The notes below the pieces were generated by a model that was given only the letters and a program-made list of their open reading frames with translations, had not been told where the DNA came from and did not search any database. The position numbers were made by a program, and so were the translations under genes. A DNA stretch of 64,000 bases from Isochrysis galbana (Eukaryota; Haptophyta; Isochrysidales; Isochrysidaceae), in contig CM030936.1 in assembly GCA_018136815.1 (NCBI GenBank), forward strand, positions 5,183,774-5,247,773, read 5' to 3'. Below, in pieces: positions 52,035 through 62,715 of this stretch; within the stretch, counting starts at the first letter, position 1; every line of letters starts with the position of its first letter.

Positions 52035-54394
52035 ATGGTCGACAAGGCGCGTCCCTTCCGCCCCTCGGTCAACTCGATGTCGCTGCTCACTCAGGCGCAC
52101 CCGGGGCTTCGTGTCGGCCGAGGTGTGCCAAGCCTCCACCACCCGGCCAGACCGGCTGCTCGCGCATCCTCATACTGCTCCTCCGCTCGGCCACAGGGAG
52201 CAGCAGCACTTCACCCGTCAGTTCACGCTCCCCTGGTTCTCGCCCGACCTCCGCGACTTCGGCGCTGACCGGCCGGACGGTACCGCTCGCCGCAGTCTCA
52301 CAGTCGCGCCAAGCCTCTAATGCTATCGGCAGCCTGCGCTACCTGCCCACCTCGGGCCTCGGTGCGGGCGGCCTGCGCATGGGTCAGCAGGGGGCTCTGG
52401 CGCTCGCTAGCGTGCCGGGTGGCTCGAACTGCGAGGCTGCTCCTGCTTCCTCGGGCAATGTCCGCCCCGGCTCGGCAAGGGCGGAAAGGCTCACGCCCAT
52501 CAGTGGCGCAGCAGGTGTAAAAGAAGGGCGCGGCCCACCGGAGGTCCTCAGCACGAAGGATTCGGGCCTAAGTGTGATTGGTCCAGCGCCATCCCCTCCC
52601 GAGACCCACGCGGGATCAAGCGGCGCTTCCCGAACTCCTTCGGCGCGTGGATCCACTGCTGGCCCTTCGTCTAGCCGGCCACCGACTAGCGCGAGGGCTG
52701 TCCATAAGAAGCCTGAAGACCTCATTGTGATCCATGTCCGAGACGACCAGAGGCGGATCAGCAGGGACTTCTACTGCTCGAGAGAACTGCTACTCGCGCA
52801 CATGCACTACTTCCAGTCCTACCTATCCGGAGACCGTCGACACGAGGAGATCGACATTTCTGTGCACTGTGACGTACACATATTCGAGTGGCTCATGGAG
52901 TTTATCCATGAACCTGAGACACCGCCTCAGCTTGATCCCTCATCGGTGGTAAGCATCTTGATCTCGGCCGACTTTCTGCAGATGCACGAGTTGGTCCCCG
53001 TCTGCCTGACATACTTGAAGCAGAATGCCAGCGAGGTGGTCAAGCTGCCAATTGACATGGGCTGCCTCAACGACGAGCTGGTGGCTTCGCTTGCCCACAT
53101 CTTCGAGGCAGAGGAGATTGAGAGGATGCGCGACAAGAAAGATCGGCTCGCGCCGCGCTTGTATGATAAAAAGATTGATGCGATGCTTGAAAATGAAAAC
53201 GAGCTGCTCTTCCGCTGCGCCTATTGCCACAAGCATTTCACGGAGGATCAGCGCGAGTGGGAGTGCTGTCCAAAAGCTCCGGTGATCGTAGACTTCCATG
53301 GGAACGCTATTGCGGAGCATGTTGCTAATCGTAGCTGGAGCATGGGGTTGTGGGTGGCGCAGAGCCGTAAAGCTAAGAATTACGTGGCGCGCGATCTCTT
53401 TTGGCGCATCTGGTCGCTGACCCACTTCTTGAACTGCTCCGAGTGCGGCCTACCTTTTCCGCTTGCGGAGATGGAGCATTGTACCTACCACCCTCAGCAG
53501 CCCAAGTTTGGCGATGGCGATGGGTGCGGAAGCTACCCGTGCTGCGGCCAGCCGGCGGTCCGCTTCGATCTTTCTGCGGGCATCCGACGCGGCTGTCGGG
53601 CCAAGCGGCACACTCCCGACGTACGCAGCCGCGCGCTCGGGAGCGGGGCCTCTGCGCAAGCACGCTTGGTTGACGTGGCTCTCTCCCTTGGCGACTTGGT
53701 CCTCATCCCGTTTGAAGCACGGGGCCACGATGACGCCGAGGCTCACCGGCGCGCGCGCGGCGGCACAGAGGATCGTCTGAGCGACGGTGGCTCTGACTCG
53801 GACGACGAGCCGATCGCGCTCAAGCCCGTCAAGGCGGCTCGGCGGGGCGGCACTGAGCGCAAGAAACGCGCGAATGACGACACGGACAGCTCGGACCAAT
53901 CGTCTAGTAGCGACAGCGACTCCGACGCGTCATCCTCTGATTCTGACGTTGACTCTGACTCGCATTCTGACGTTGCACCATCATCCCCATCAACGGCCAA
54001 CCGCATGAGCCGCTTTACGGGTCGAGCCGAGGCTCTCAAACCCTCCGTGGCCAGTCACGGTGGTGGGGGCCCGAGCGGAGTGAGAGGTAGCGCTGCCGCA
54101 AAGGGCGGGTCTAGCTGGAAAGTAGACATTCAGCAGCAAGATGACAGCAAGCGCTTCGCACAGCTTTCTCGCGCGCTTGAATCGTGCCGGCAAGACGAAG
54201 GTCCCGTGTGTAAGGACGGCCCCAGTGGCGAGAAGGCCCCCTCTCTCGCTGGCCCTAAAGCCTTTTTCCTTGACAGGCGTTACATCATGTTGATAACGAG
54301 GAATGGGGCGGTGAGCGTGGTGTGGCCGCGTTCGAGTACAGCTGTTGCAGCTAAGCGCCGGCCACCTAACACCAGCGCTAACGCCACACGCTAA
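52035..54394 (+). CDS. BTB-domain protein resembling SANBR/KIAA1841, 2 exons
   Basis: Exons 52035-52122 and 52197-54394 join in phase through a 74-nt GT-AG intron to give 761 aa from ATG 52035 (GGCATGG context). Without the intron no upstream ATG fits the BTB frame. Residues 30-195 are Ser/Pro/Ala-rich. The BTB region (about 202-315) contains VIHVRDDQRRISRDFYCSR, EIDISVHCDVHIFEWLM and SILISADFLQMHELV, close to animal KIAA1841 (SANT and BTB regulator of class-switch recombination) as I recall it. A paired-Cys region follows (CAYCHKHF, WECCP), then CSECGLPF with EHCTYHP, possible zinc sites. An Asp/Ser tract at about 590-625 suggests CK2 sites. No SANT/Myb domain seen. In animals the protein binds HDAC/NCoR-type repressors; the role here is unknown. 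Confidence 0.75.
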
Positions 54395-55200
54395 GTTCAA
54401 GGTTCGCGTCAATTCGTGTGCCTGTGTCGGGCATGGCGTGCACTCCAACATGTCAACTTGTACCCTTTGTTGTTTCATTTTCATTGTCGGGACATTCAAC
54501 TTCAAAACAACGGGCAAAGCTTGAGTCAGGGTCAGTGAATTTGCCCGCTGTTCAACGCCTGCATGGCGGCTCCTTGATGGGAATAGGAAGGTAGCCTATA
54601 GTATTCTAAAAAATGCCTTAATTAAAGTTAAAGGTTGAAGGTGTCCGCTACTTCTACTTCATAATAATAATAATAATAATCTAACTGAGCATTAGTACCA
54701 CTACTCTCACTAGCCCGGTACTAACACGACAGCCCTCAGCGCACCTGCCCGTACACCTTGGCGCGTGCTGTTGACACAGATACATACACCTATGCACCCC
54801 TCCAAATCTCCCCCCTCGCATGCCCCCGGCTCCCATTCTAACTCCCCACAAGTTAAAATGAGGGAAAACCCATTGAGGCGGACCGACCTACGTCGGGCGA
54901 CTCTCCGAGAAAAAGCACCGGGGGGGGGGGGAGGAACCTCTCGTCAAAGAAGAAGAACGGCCCTTACCAGCTCACGCCGCGAGCAGTTCTCGAGAAATAA
55001 GCAACTGCGCCCCGAAGATACCTGCCACAGGTGTATCCCAAGACGTCTTGAGCCGCTCCCTTCCCATCTCCCTCCTGTCGCCAGCCGCCGCCCGTTTGCT
55101 AATGCAAACGGGTCTCGTTTCTCACCACACTCCATCGGGGGGGGTGCAAATCCCCCCCTCTCCCTCGTTCCATTCTCTTCCGCCCCGGTCCCTGCGGCGC
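54395..55200. other. Intergenic to assembly gap
   Basis: 3' flank of the BTB gene, an (ATA)n run at about 54661-54680, then a copy of the 50.8-kb retroposon family at 54675-54780. GC-rich DNA at 54840-55200 has no supported gene, though the FHA gene on the minus strand may end here beyond the gap. Confidence 0.4.
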
Positions 55201-55300
55201 NNNNNNNNNNNNNNNNNNNNNNNNNNNNNNNNNNNNNNNNNNNNNNNNNNNNNNNNNNNNNNNNNNNNNNNNNNNNNNNNNNNNNNNNNNNNNNNNNNNN
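55201..55300. other. Assembly gap, 100 N
   Basis: Run of exactly 100 N, a conventional placeholder for unknown length. It interrupts the FHA gene. Confidence 0.98.
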
Positions 55301-58300
55301 GGTGTATGGACGCTAAGGCTTGCACGAGCTCCAGACATCCGGCGCGAAGTGCGGCCGCACCGCAAAGCTGAGGAGGGCTCCTGGGCTCTTCTAGCCGAGG
55401 TACAGGAGAGATCGTTGATCCCTCACAGATGCCCACGTGGACACATAGCAGCCAACTGCCCATGCAGCCAGCGGGTGTGGCCGCGTCGACTCCAGAAGCC
55501 GCACACAGAACCCCGAGCCATGAGTTAACATCAGGCGTTGCCAGTTCGACCCAGCAGTGCAGCACTTGCAGCAGAGATGGAGCCGCGCAAAGTGCCCGGC
55601 TACGCAAAGCTGAGAGGGAAACAGCGGCGCTGGCAGCCGAGGCGAGCCGCCATACACGTAGCGAGCACGCCTCGCCTTCGAATTGCGCGTCGATGCTATA
55701 GCTGTCGAGAGGACACACAGCGCCGCTCGTAGCACAATCATCCGTAGCAGCAATGGGCGCGGCAGTGGGTGCTGGGACGGGGTCGTAGCATTGGAGCGAA
55801 GGGGTCATCGCCATATGGCGTTGGCAGCAATGATGACAAGGAGTGTTTGTGGATGTGGCTGCCACAGAGTTGGTGCTGGCAGCAGCTGCGCCGGCGGCCG
55901 AACTCGCGGGGGGCATGAAGAATGTGCACTCGGCGGCACACTCCGCCTCTCCCTCGGTAGGGTCCAGGGCCGCGGAGCCGCAAGCGATGCTCAAGTCAGC
56001 TAGACTTGGGGAAAGGTCCAACAGTTGCAACGAGTGCAACAAAGATCGTTGTGTGCTGCTGCGGCATCCCGCGGCACATGGTAATGCACCTCGTCCGCGT
56101 CGAAGGGGTGGGGAGCAGCTTCCTTCTTCCTCTCTCGTTGTAGCACACCCCGAGTTGCCCGCCTCAGTGAGCAATGCGCGTGCCGCAGCCCCGATACGTC
56201 GGCGCGCACACCGTCCGATACCATCATCCGTGTTAGGGCTCTCGGCCGCGGTTGAAGCCTCCGCCTCCAATTCCGATATCAGTGATGGTAACTCCGGGAG
56301 AAGTGCCACACGCTCCTCAAAGGGTATGCCCGCCTGCGCCTTTCGCAGGAGTCGCTCGATCTGCAAGTCTAAACTCGAAATCCCACGTTCGAGCTCGACT
56401 TGGCGCATCGAATGTTCCCAAAGACGGCGTGCCGCGGCTAAGCTGCCGCCAACTTCGCCATGCCTCTCCCCTGGAAAACCAGGGGCCGAGCTGGTCGACC
56501 AGCTGGAGTCAACACATGATCTACGATCGGAGCCATCGTCGGCACCAGAGCCAAGCGACGTGTCACTGTGCATGGCTATCGACCCGGATTGTGCATCCGC
56601 ATTGTCGTCCAAGACCAGTGCACGCATGGCGATGGGTGATGCCGCTGCAGAGGCTGCCGCAGATAATGAGGCGGCTGATGTGGCGGACGTCTTTGCCAGA
56701 ACAGCGGGAGCGGGTGGTATCGCGCAGAGCGCCGCGAGCTGAGAGCGCAGCTGGCGCCGCCGACGCATAAGCGCCGGTAGCTCCGCGGCTCGCTCCTCGA
56801 TGGGAGGACGAACAAGTGACTCCGCAGCCCCCATCCATCGCTCGCACGTGAAGCCGGCGATCAGCATTCGATCAGAGGCAGCATCGGCCTGAGTGAGCCA
56901 CCTATCTATGCGTATCGCCGTGGCCGACGCTGCCTCAAAGATCAGAGTAGGGCAGTCTGTTTGAGCCGCCTGGATACCTCCTTGCACGTTGACGGAGAGA
57001 GCTGCATCATTGCCCGTAGGTGCCTGGTGTATGATAGGCGAGAGAAGGGCGCGTAACTCCTCAGCTTGCAGAGCACGCGCATGGAACCGTTGCGCATGGA
57101 TGAAGGCGGCAAGAGACTTGAGGGTGTCGTCGAATTGGACAAGCGTATCCTGTCGAAGAAGTTGGAGCTCACGCGCCATTTCATGCAGCCGAGCCACCTG
57201 AGAACCAGAGGTAGCATACGTCAAGAGCGCCGCGCAAGACGAGACGAATCTATGCGCAGGCCTATGGAATTGTGCCCCTCAAGTTCATGGCGCCAATCTC
57301 GACACAGGCCAAGCTTGCATCAATCAAGTCAGACGCTTTGAAGCTTCTGGCGCCATATTGTGTGGCTTACAGGGCAGTACGCGGGGCCCATAGGGTGGAC
57401 TCGCCCTCACCTCCGGCTCCGCAGCATATAGATCCAATGAAATTGCACCGCCACCCGCCACCGCCGCCGCGATGCTTCCCGCGCCGCCGGACAAGACCGT
57501 TGAGACAATGTTGGCCGCTCGCTTGAGACCAACCGGCTCGCGCATAGGGAGCGAGTGTAGCGACGCAGCATGAGAGGCCGTATGAGACGCCACGGATTGC
57601 AGCAATTCGAGGCGGCGGTATAGTATGGGCAAATCGATGGGAATGGCCGTCTTGCGGAGATGGGTCAGGGAGTCCTGGTGCTGCAAGCAGGGGTGGGCAA
57701 GGCGTAGTGGGAGAGCGCTAGATGAGTGAGAGGCGGGCATCTTGTCATCGGTGAGCAAGCGCCGCTAGCTGCGTGGGAGGAACAAGAGCATGTCGGCATG
57801 CGTGCACCCACTGCAATGTTGGTGTTCACTTAGGGAAAAGCGGCACACCCGCAAGTGAAGAGTACGTAGGACGAGCAATAGTCGCTGATGCGTCTCATCA
57901 GTTCCAGTTCGGTGTATAAACTCAAGGGCTGCAGTTGCAGGCGCCCCGCCACTGGAATTGGGCTCACCATGAGGAGGGGTAGCTGCCAATTCGTGTACAC
58001 CATTGGATCGAGCTGTCTCGAGAGAAAGAGTTAGTCTGTTTGGCATGGCCTCTCCCGACTGAGCTTGATTGCTACGCTCTGAAGTTGGCCCAGTGGTTGC
58101 ACTACGGCTAGTGGAGGAGGAGGTGGACCCTGCCTCTTTCTTCAAGCTGCGGAACAGCTCTAGGGATGCATCTGCAGGCAGCCCTCCCCTGCCTCCTATG
58201 AAGCGCTCAGCGAGTGCCACGCACTGCTCAGCTAGTGGTACCACAGACGCCGGCACGGAGACGGCCAGCGAGGCACGGATCACAGGCAACGGACGCCAAC

Positions 58301-59183
58301 GGAGGTTCGTCTGACCGACCTTAATCGAGTCGCATGGCTTGAGCTTATGCGCATCCGAGGCCCGCTTGGGCTCGGAAAGCCGCTTATCATTCAGATAAGT
58401 GCCGAAGGTGGAGCCAACATCCCGGAGGCAAAGGTGCCCATGATGAATCTCGAGGAGCGCATGATTGTGCGATACTTCACAGTCATGTAGCAGTGAGATG
58501 GTGCACTTACGGGAGCGACCGATCAGTCCACCGGCAGGGCCCACCTGCCACGTAAAAAGGCAAGAAAACGAACGAAAAGGATCACATCCACATCAGCTTT
58601 CCATCTATGCTCCTCTCCCCACTGAGCCACCTTCATCGCCAAACAACAGCACATCCCGCCCACATAAAAGGGCCTTCGGCTGGTCGTTGGCGCGTCCGCC
58701 TGACGAAGCTTCGCCCAGTAGGCTGAACATCTCGTAGCCTACCACTCCCTCCTTAGCCTTCCCCTCCCTCCTTCCCTCTATCTCTTGCTTCTGTCTCTCC
58801 TCCCCTCCCCCCTCCCCTCCCCCTCCTCTCCCCTCCCCCTCCCCTCCCCTCCCCTCCCCTCCCCCTCCTCTCCCCTCCTCTCCCCTCCCACCCCACCCCA
58901 TCCCTCCCCTTCTCACCCCCTTCCCTCCCCGTCCCTTCCCATCCATCTCCCCCCCCCCCCCTCCCCCCCTCCCCCCCTCCTTTCCCCCCACCAGTCGAGA
59001 GAGAACCGAAAAGAAGAAAGCTTGTGAGCCCCAGCGGCGTGCCGTGGCGCTCACCTGGAATATTCGCTCGACATAGGGCCCCGACGTCGCGAGCAGGATA
59101 CCCGTCGACGTTGGAGCCGCGCGGTGCGGCCCCGACGGCAGGGGCTCCTCCTCGTCAGTTGGCGGCGGGACGGCAGGCGCCAT
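55301..59183 (-). CDS. FHA-domain protein, multi-exon, 3' end lost in the gap
   Basis: ATG at 59183 (MAPAVPPPTDEEEPLPSG). Exon 1 is 59183-59055. A 510-nt intron filled with CT repeats follows. Exon 2 starts at 58544 in phase 0. Together they complete an FHA domain (GLIGRSRKC, EVSHNHALLEI, DVGSTFGTYLNDK, KLKPCDSIKVG). FHA modules bind phosphothreonine, with the GR, SxxH and NG-type blocks as contacts; here Gly-Arg and Ser-His-Asn-His are present. Later exons are likely 57758-57390 (LPILYRRLELLQSVASH) and about 57202-55301 (VARLHEMARELQLLRQD coiled coil, then Ala/Ser-rich), joined by phase-0 introns of about 80 and 190 nt that I propose but cannot prove. No catalytic domain seen. Could be a phospho-dependent scaffold. 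Confidence 0.6.
58780..59000. repeat. CCCCTCC pyrimidine tract in an intron
   Basis: More than 200 bp almost purely C and T on the + strand, therefore a G/A tract in the FHA intron on the coding strand. It could form a triplex (H-DNA). Confidence 0.85.
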
Positions 59184-60075
59184 CCGCCGCCCTTTTTGAC
59201 CACAGGAAAGACGCCCTCCTTCTTTCTCTCTTTACTTGTACCATTCCATTAGTAGTTAGTAGAGATCGGACATGGGACACGACATACGTATTTGCCGTAT
59301 TGGGCAATTGGGCCGGAGGCCGAATACAGATGTATTTCATCGTATTTGGGAGGACTTCCGTATTGATGAGTGGCCAAATACGGAGCGCGCCGTAGGTCGT
59401 AAGTAAGGCCCGCGCGAGCGCGCGGTGGCGGTGACGAATTCGAAGTTGCCACACACACACACCACACAAACACAACACACAACCAATTAGCGATTAGCGA
59501 CGGAGATGAGGAAGGGTGCACAGCGCATGGCGAGAGGCGCGGCTTGAAGAGGCACAGGTGAAAAGACGGGCTCAACCACCTCCAAAGTTGAAAGTTGGAG
59601 GCGGGAGGAAGGGCTTAGGCTTAGGCGAGGGCGAGCGCGACGACGGGGCGGACATTTTACATTTTGATAGCGAAACCCTCCTCTCCTTCCTCCTCGCCAG
59701 CCCCTGCCATCATAGCCCACCACTCGCTCGCCCTCGCCGCTCGCCGCTCGCTGGATGTCGCTCTCGCCGCCGTCGTCGCCCTGCTCGCTCAAGCCCGCCT
59801 GCCTGCCTTCCTCTTCCTCTGAAGTCGCGTTCCGTCAAAAGAGGGCCAGGTGATAATTTTGTTTTCACTCAGAATGCTTTGTTTTCTTTTTAGGGTGTGT
59901 GCGAACAGTATTTTACCCGTAATGTGGTAACAATACAATGGATCAGGGCGCGTGGAGCAATTACGTCCGCTATAACGCTCCACGTCGCCCTCGGTGCCAC
60001 AAAGCAGCACGAAGGACCATGTCACGTGATGTCTAGCTCTAGCTTGCATACAAATGCTGCTTGCTGAGTACGAAG
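59184..60075. other. Intergenic upstream of the FHA gene, no gene seen
   Basis: Includes a (CA)n-like stretch at about 59451-59480. 59265-59395 has the repeated word CGTATTTGG/CCAAATACG in both orientations. No supported gene. Confidence 0.4.
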
Positions 60076-60076
60076 G

Positions 60077-60308
60077 GTTGTGTCACGGAACTAGGCCGAA
60101 GTGTCTGTGCTCAGGTGTATGGAGGAAGAGGCGTCTGTAGTGAAATGGTGTTTTGTGTCCGCTTAGCGTTTTCGTATATAACGTTAGTCTCAACAATTAG
60201 TATTAGTACAAAGCTCGCGTCACGCGTGCTCATATCAACCCCCCCCCCTAACACACGGCAACCCCAGGCTGAGTTTTCATCTTCTGTTGTGTCACGGAAC
60301 TAGGCCGA
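60077..60308. repeat. 23-bp direct repeats bounding about 186 bp
   Basis: Identical 23-bp copies containing TGTCACGGAACTAGGCCGA lie at 60077-60099 and 60286-60308. The intervening DNA has no gene. Either a long target duplication around an insertion or a slippage duplication next to the hAT relic. Confidence 0.7.
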
Positions 60309-60317
60309 TTATACTGA

Positions 60318-61208
60318 TTGGGCACCAGACCGTCCCCGGACGATGCACCCCACCCATTCCAGGCAATCACGCCCGAGATCGTGGCGGAGGCCTGGCTGAA
60401 GGTAATCGTGAAGAAGGCTCTGCCTCTCGACCTCGTGGATGACAAAAAGTTCCGCGAGGCGATAGCGCTGACGGCGAAATGCGGCTCGAAGAACTTGCTC
60501 GTCGGAGCGGAGCTTCGGTTGCCGGCTCGCAAGCACTTCAGGTTGACTGATGGAAAGCTTGGGGCTAACTTGGGCAAGGTGTACGCCTATCTTCTGCAGA
60601 TTGATATGCACCTGCGCGAGGGTCACATCCCCGGTTTAGATGCCGCTACGCAGCACAAGATCCACGAGATTTTCATGGCTAGGTGGGAGTATCTGCACGC
60701 ACCAGTCATGACGGCCGCGTATTGCCTCGAGCCTGAGTTTTGCCGCCGCGAGTTTTCTCGTGAAGAGAAGCAGCAGCTGCGTTCTTGCCTCAGGCAGATG
60801 TCTACGCCGGAGCATCCGATCGCAGATATTTATGCAGAATTGGCTGATTTCCAAGAGGCTTGCTGTGCAGGCATGCATGATCTCACTGAAGAAGTGGCTT
60901 TTTGCAAGCGTGCACAGGCAATGGCATCGTACAAGTGGGCCAACGTGTATATGGCTCCTTGGCCTCATCTGCAATGGGCTGCGCGGCGTTTACTTGCGCT
61001 GTCATGCTCTGCATCTGGCTGTGAGCGATCGTGGTCCGTAGAAGATTGGATCCACTCCAAGAAGAGGAACAGGCTGGGCCAAACAACGGTAGAGAGGCTT
61101 GTGAGATGCCACACAAATTTGCTACTAGATGACTTGCTGCAAGACTGGGAGTCTCATGTGCTGCCTTGGGAGTTGGAGATGGTCGTCGATGAGCCTGAGG
61201 ACGAGTAA
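60318..61208 (+). pseudogene. hAT transposase relic: N-terminal piece fused to C-terminal dimerisation domain
   Basis: An open frame of 296 codons without an ATG at its start (first ATG about 95 codons in). The first part, AWLKVIVKKALPLDLVDDKK, resembles the region before the hAT catalytic core. The sequence then passes directly to GKVYAYLLQIDMHLREG, RWEYLHAPVMTAAYC and the hAT C-terminal dimerisation domain (WAARRLLALSCSASGCERSW, IHSKKRNRLG). The core with the DDE catalytic residues is absent. The frame is otherwise uninterrupted, which is surprising for an old relic. hAT enzymes make 8-bp target duplications, like the one round the element at 26747-26930. No terminal inverted repeats located. 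Confidence 0.7.
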
Positions 61209-61512
61209 TTTGGTGTTTGTAGTTTGCCTTAGTATAGTAATACTACGCTTATAGTACATTATAATCTTAGTGCCTACCTGATATTAGGCTGATATCAGGT
61301 CCTGATATCAGTCTAAGGTCTCCAAAACCTGACAACCTTTGACCTGACGGCCCATCCGGGTTTTGGAAGCAAGCACTAAGCACTCGAAAATTTCAGACGG
61401 ATCAAGTTCCTTAGGGAAGCCAACACACGGGAGGGGACCCAGGGCTCCCCGATATATATGGCATAATAACTATTTTCATAAAGCTCCGGCCTTCTCAGCG
61501 GGTGAAGCCACT
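61209..61512. other. Spacer, no gene
   Basis: Contains CTGATATCAG palindromes at about 61279-61310 (CTGATATTAG, CTGATATCAG, CTGATATCAG). Confidence 0.4.
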
Positions 61513-62149
61513 TCAGACTTCAGTGAGGCCTCGCGGAGCCACCACTGAGTCGGTAGACAAGCACAGCATCGCATGGCAGAGTATCACTGCCGCATTGGTG
61601 AACTCTCCCGTGCGGCCCTGTGCCTTAGCCTCTGCTGCGCTGGACTTGGCGTACGCATGAAGCGCGTATGCATGAGTCCAGCGCAGGCCACCATCAGGCC
61701 GAGCTTGTAAATGAGCCCTGGGCTCAATGCGCTCGCCTCGGCGAACAGCCTCCATGAGGGCCTGAACTTCTGGCAGCGCTCGCCAACGCTCGCCAGCGTC
61801 CCAGGGGCCGGCCTCATGGAGGTCGGGCCGTGTCGAATTATCGTATGCTTGCGGCGCAATGGGCGGGGATATGTCACGCTACCGGACTGTGCGACCCTCG
61901 AGATCGAGCGTGCGACCCACCAGGGACTCCCACATCCCTCGCGAGGCGCTTGAGCTTGGGCTCCTCACCAGCCGGCAGCCATTGCGAGGCCGACAGCCGG
62001 CGATCGGCCGACGCGGAACCTCCGCGTTTGTTATGGGGATTCGCCCGACATCATTCACTGCTTTGATTCTCTCACGTGCGCGATCCTCCCATTCTCCCAA
62101 AATAGACTTCCATGGGCCGGACAAGGCGGGGGAGTCACTCACCGACGCC
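61513..62149 (-). CDS. Possible two-exon gene or element fragment, unknown
   Basis: A frame from ATG 62149 (MASVSDSPALSGPWKSIL, then EWEDRARERIKAVND) to a stop at about 61879, and a second frame at about 61838-61513 (HEAGPWDAGERWRALPEV, LRWTHAYALHAYAKSSA). Both look protein-like but need an intron or shift between them, and I find no clear splice pair. No family recognised. A G run lies just upstream at 62178-62197. Confidence 0.3.
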
Positions 62150-62272
62150 ATGGATTTTCGTGGGGTAGAGGGGGTTCGGGGGGGGGGGGGGGGGGGGCTG
62201 GGGGGCAGGTAAGGGGGGTCCCTGGGAAATCCTTGGACACCCAGGAGGGGTGGAAAATAGTGGTTCAACAGC

Positions 62273-62348
62273 GTGAGTGACCGGCGCCTAAAAAAAAACT
62301 TCTTAATATTCGCACCGCGCGCGCGGCTCTGTGAGTTACCGGCGCCTA
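62273..62348 (-). mobile_element. 40-bp LINE-tail insertion with 18-bp target duplication
   Basis: GTGAGTGACCGGCGCCTA at 62273-62290 and the same with one mismatch at 62331-62348 bracket a 40-bp insert. The insert is the reverse of the shared tail (A run, CTTCTTAATATTCGCACCGC). Confidence 0.75.
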
Positions 62349-62715
62349 GAAAAGGGGGATGGCGGTAGGTTCCCAGATGCGGGTAGCAGTTCGTAGCAAG
62401 TAGTAGTAGCTGGTATCTTCAAAGGTATTTTTGGTAGATGCAAATGCCACCTTTGGGCTCAAATGAATCACTGCAGCACAACGCACTAGCGCGTCACCAC
62501 GGCTGTTTCTTGCAGCTAAGCTGTGTCATCATGATTCCTCGATTATTGCTCGCTTTCTCCATGATGGCTAGCGGCAGCATCTATGAGCTCCCCGAGGCAT
62601 TTAGCGCTGAAAAAGGTCGATTGTGATTGGGATCATTAGCGTGAGCGGTAGGCAGTGCAGTCAGAAGCTGCCCTATTGGAATGCCAAGCAGTCCTCGCGT
62701 ATTGAGCCCTAGGGC
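62349..62715. other. Spacer, no gene seen
   Basis: Includes GTATCTTCAAAGGTATTTTT at about 62412, similar to the end of the 50.7-kb retroposon. Nothing coding supported. Confidence 0.35.
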
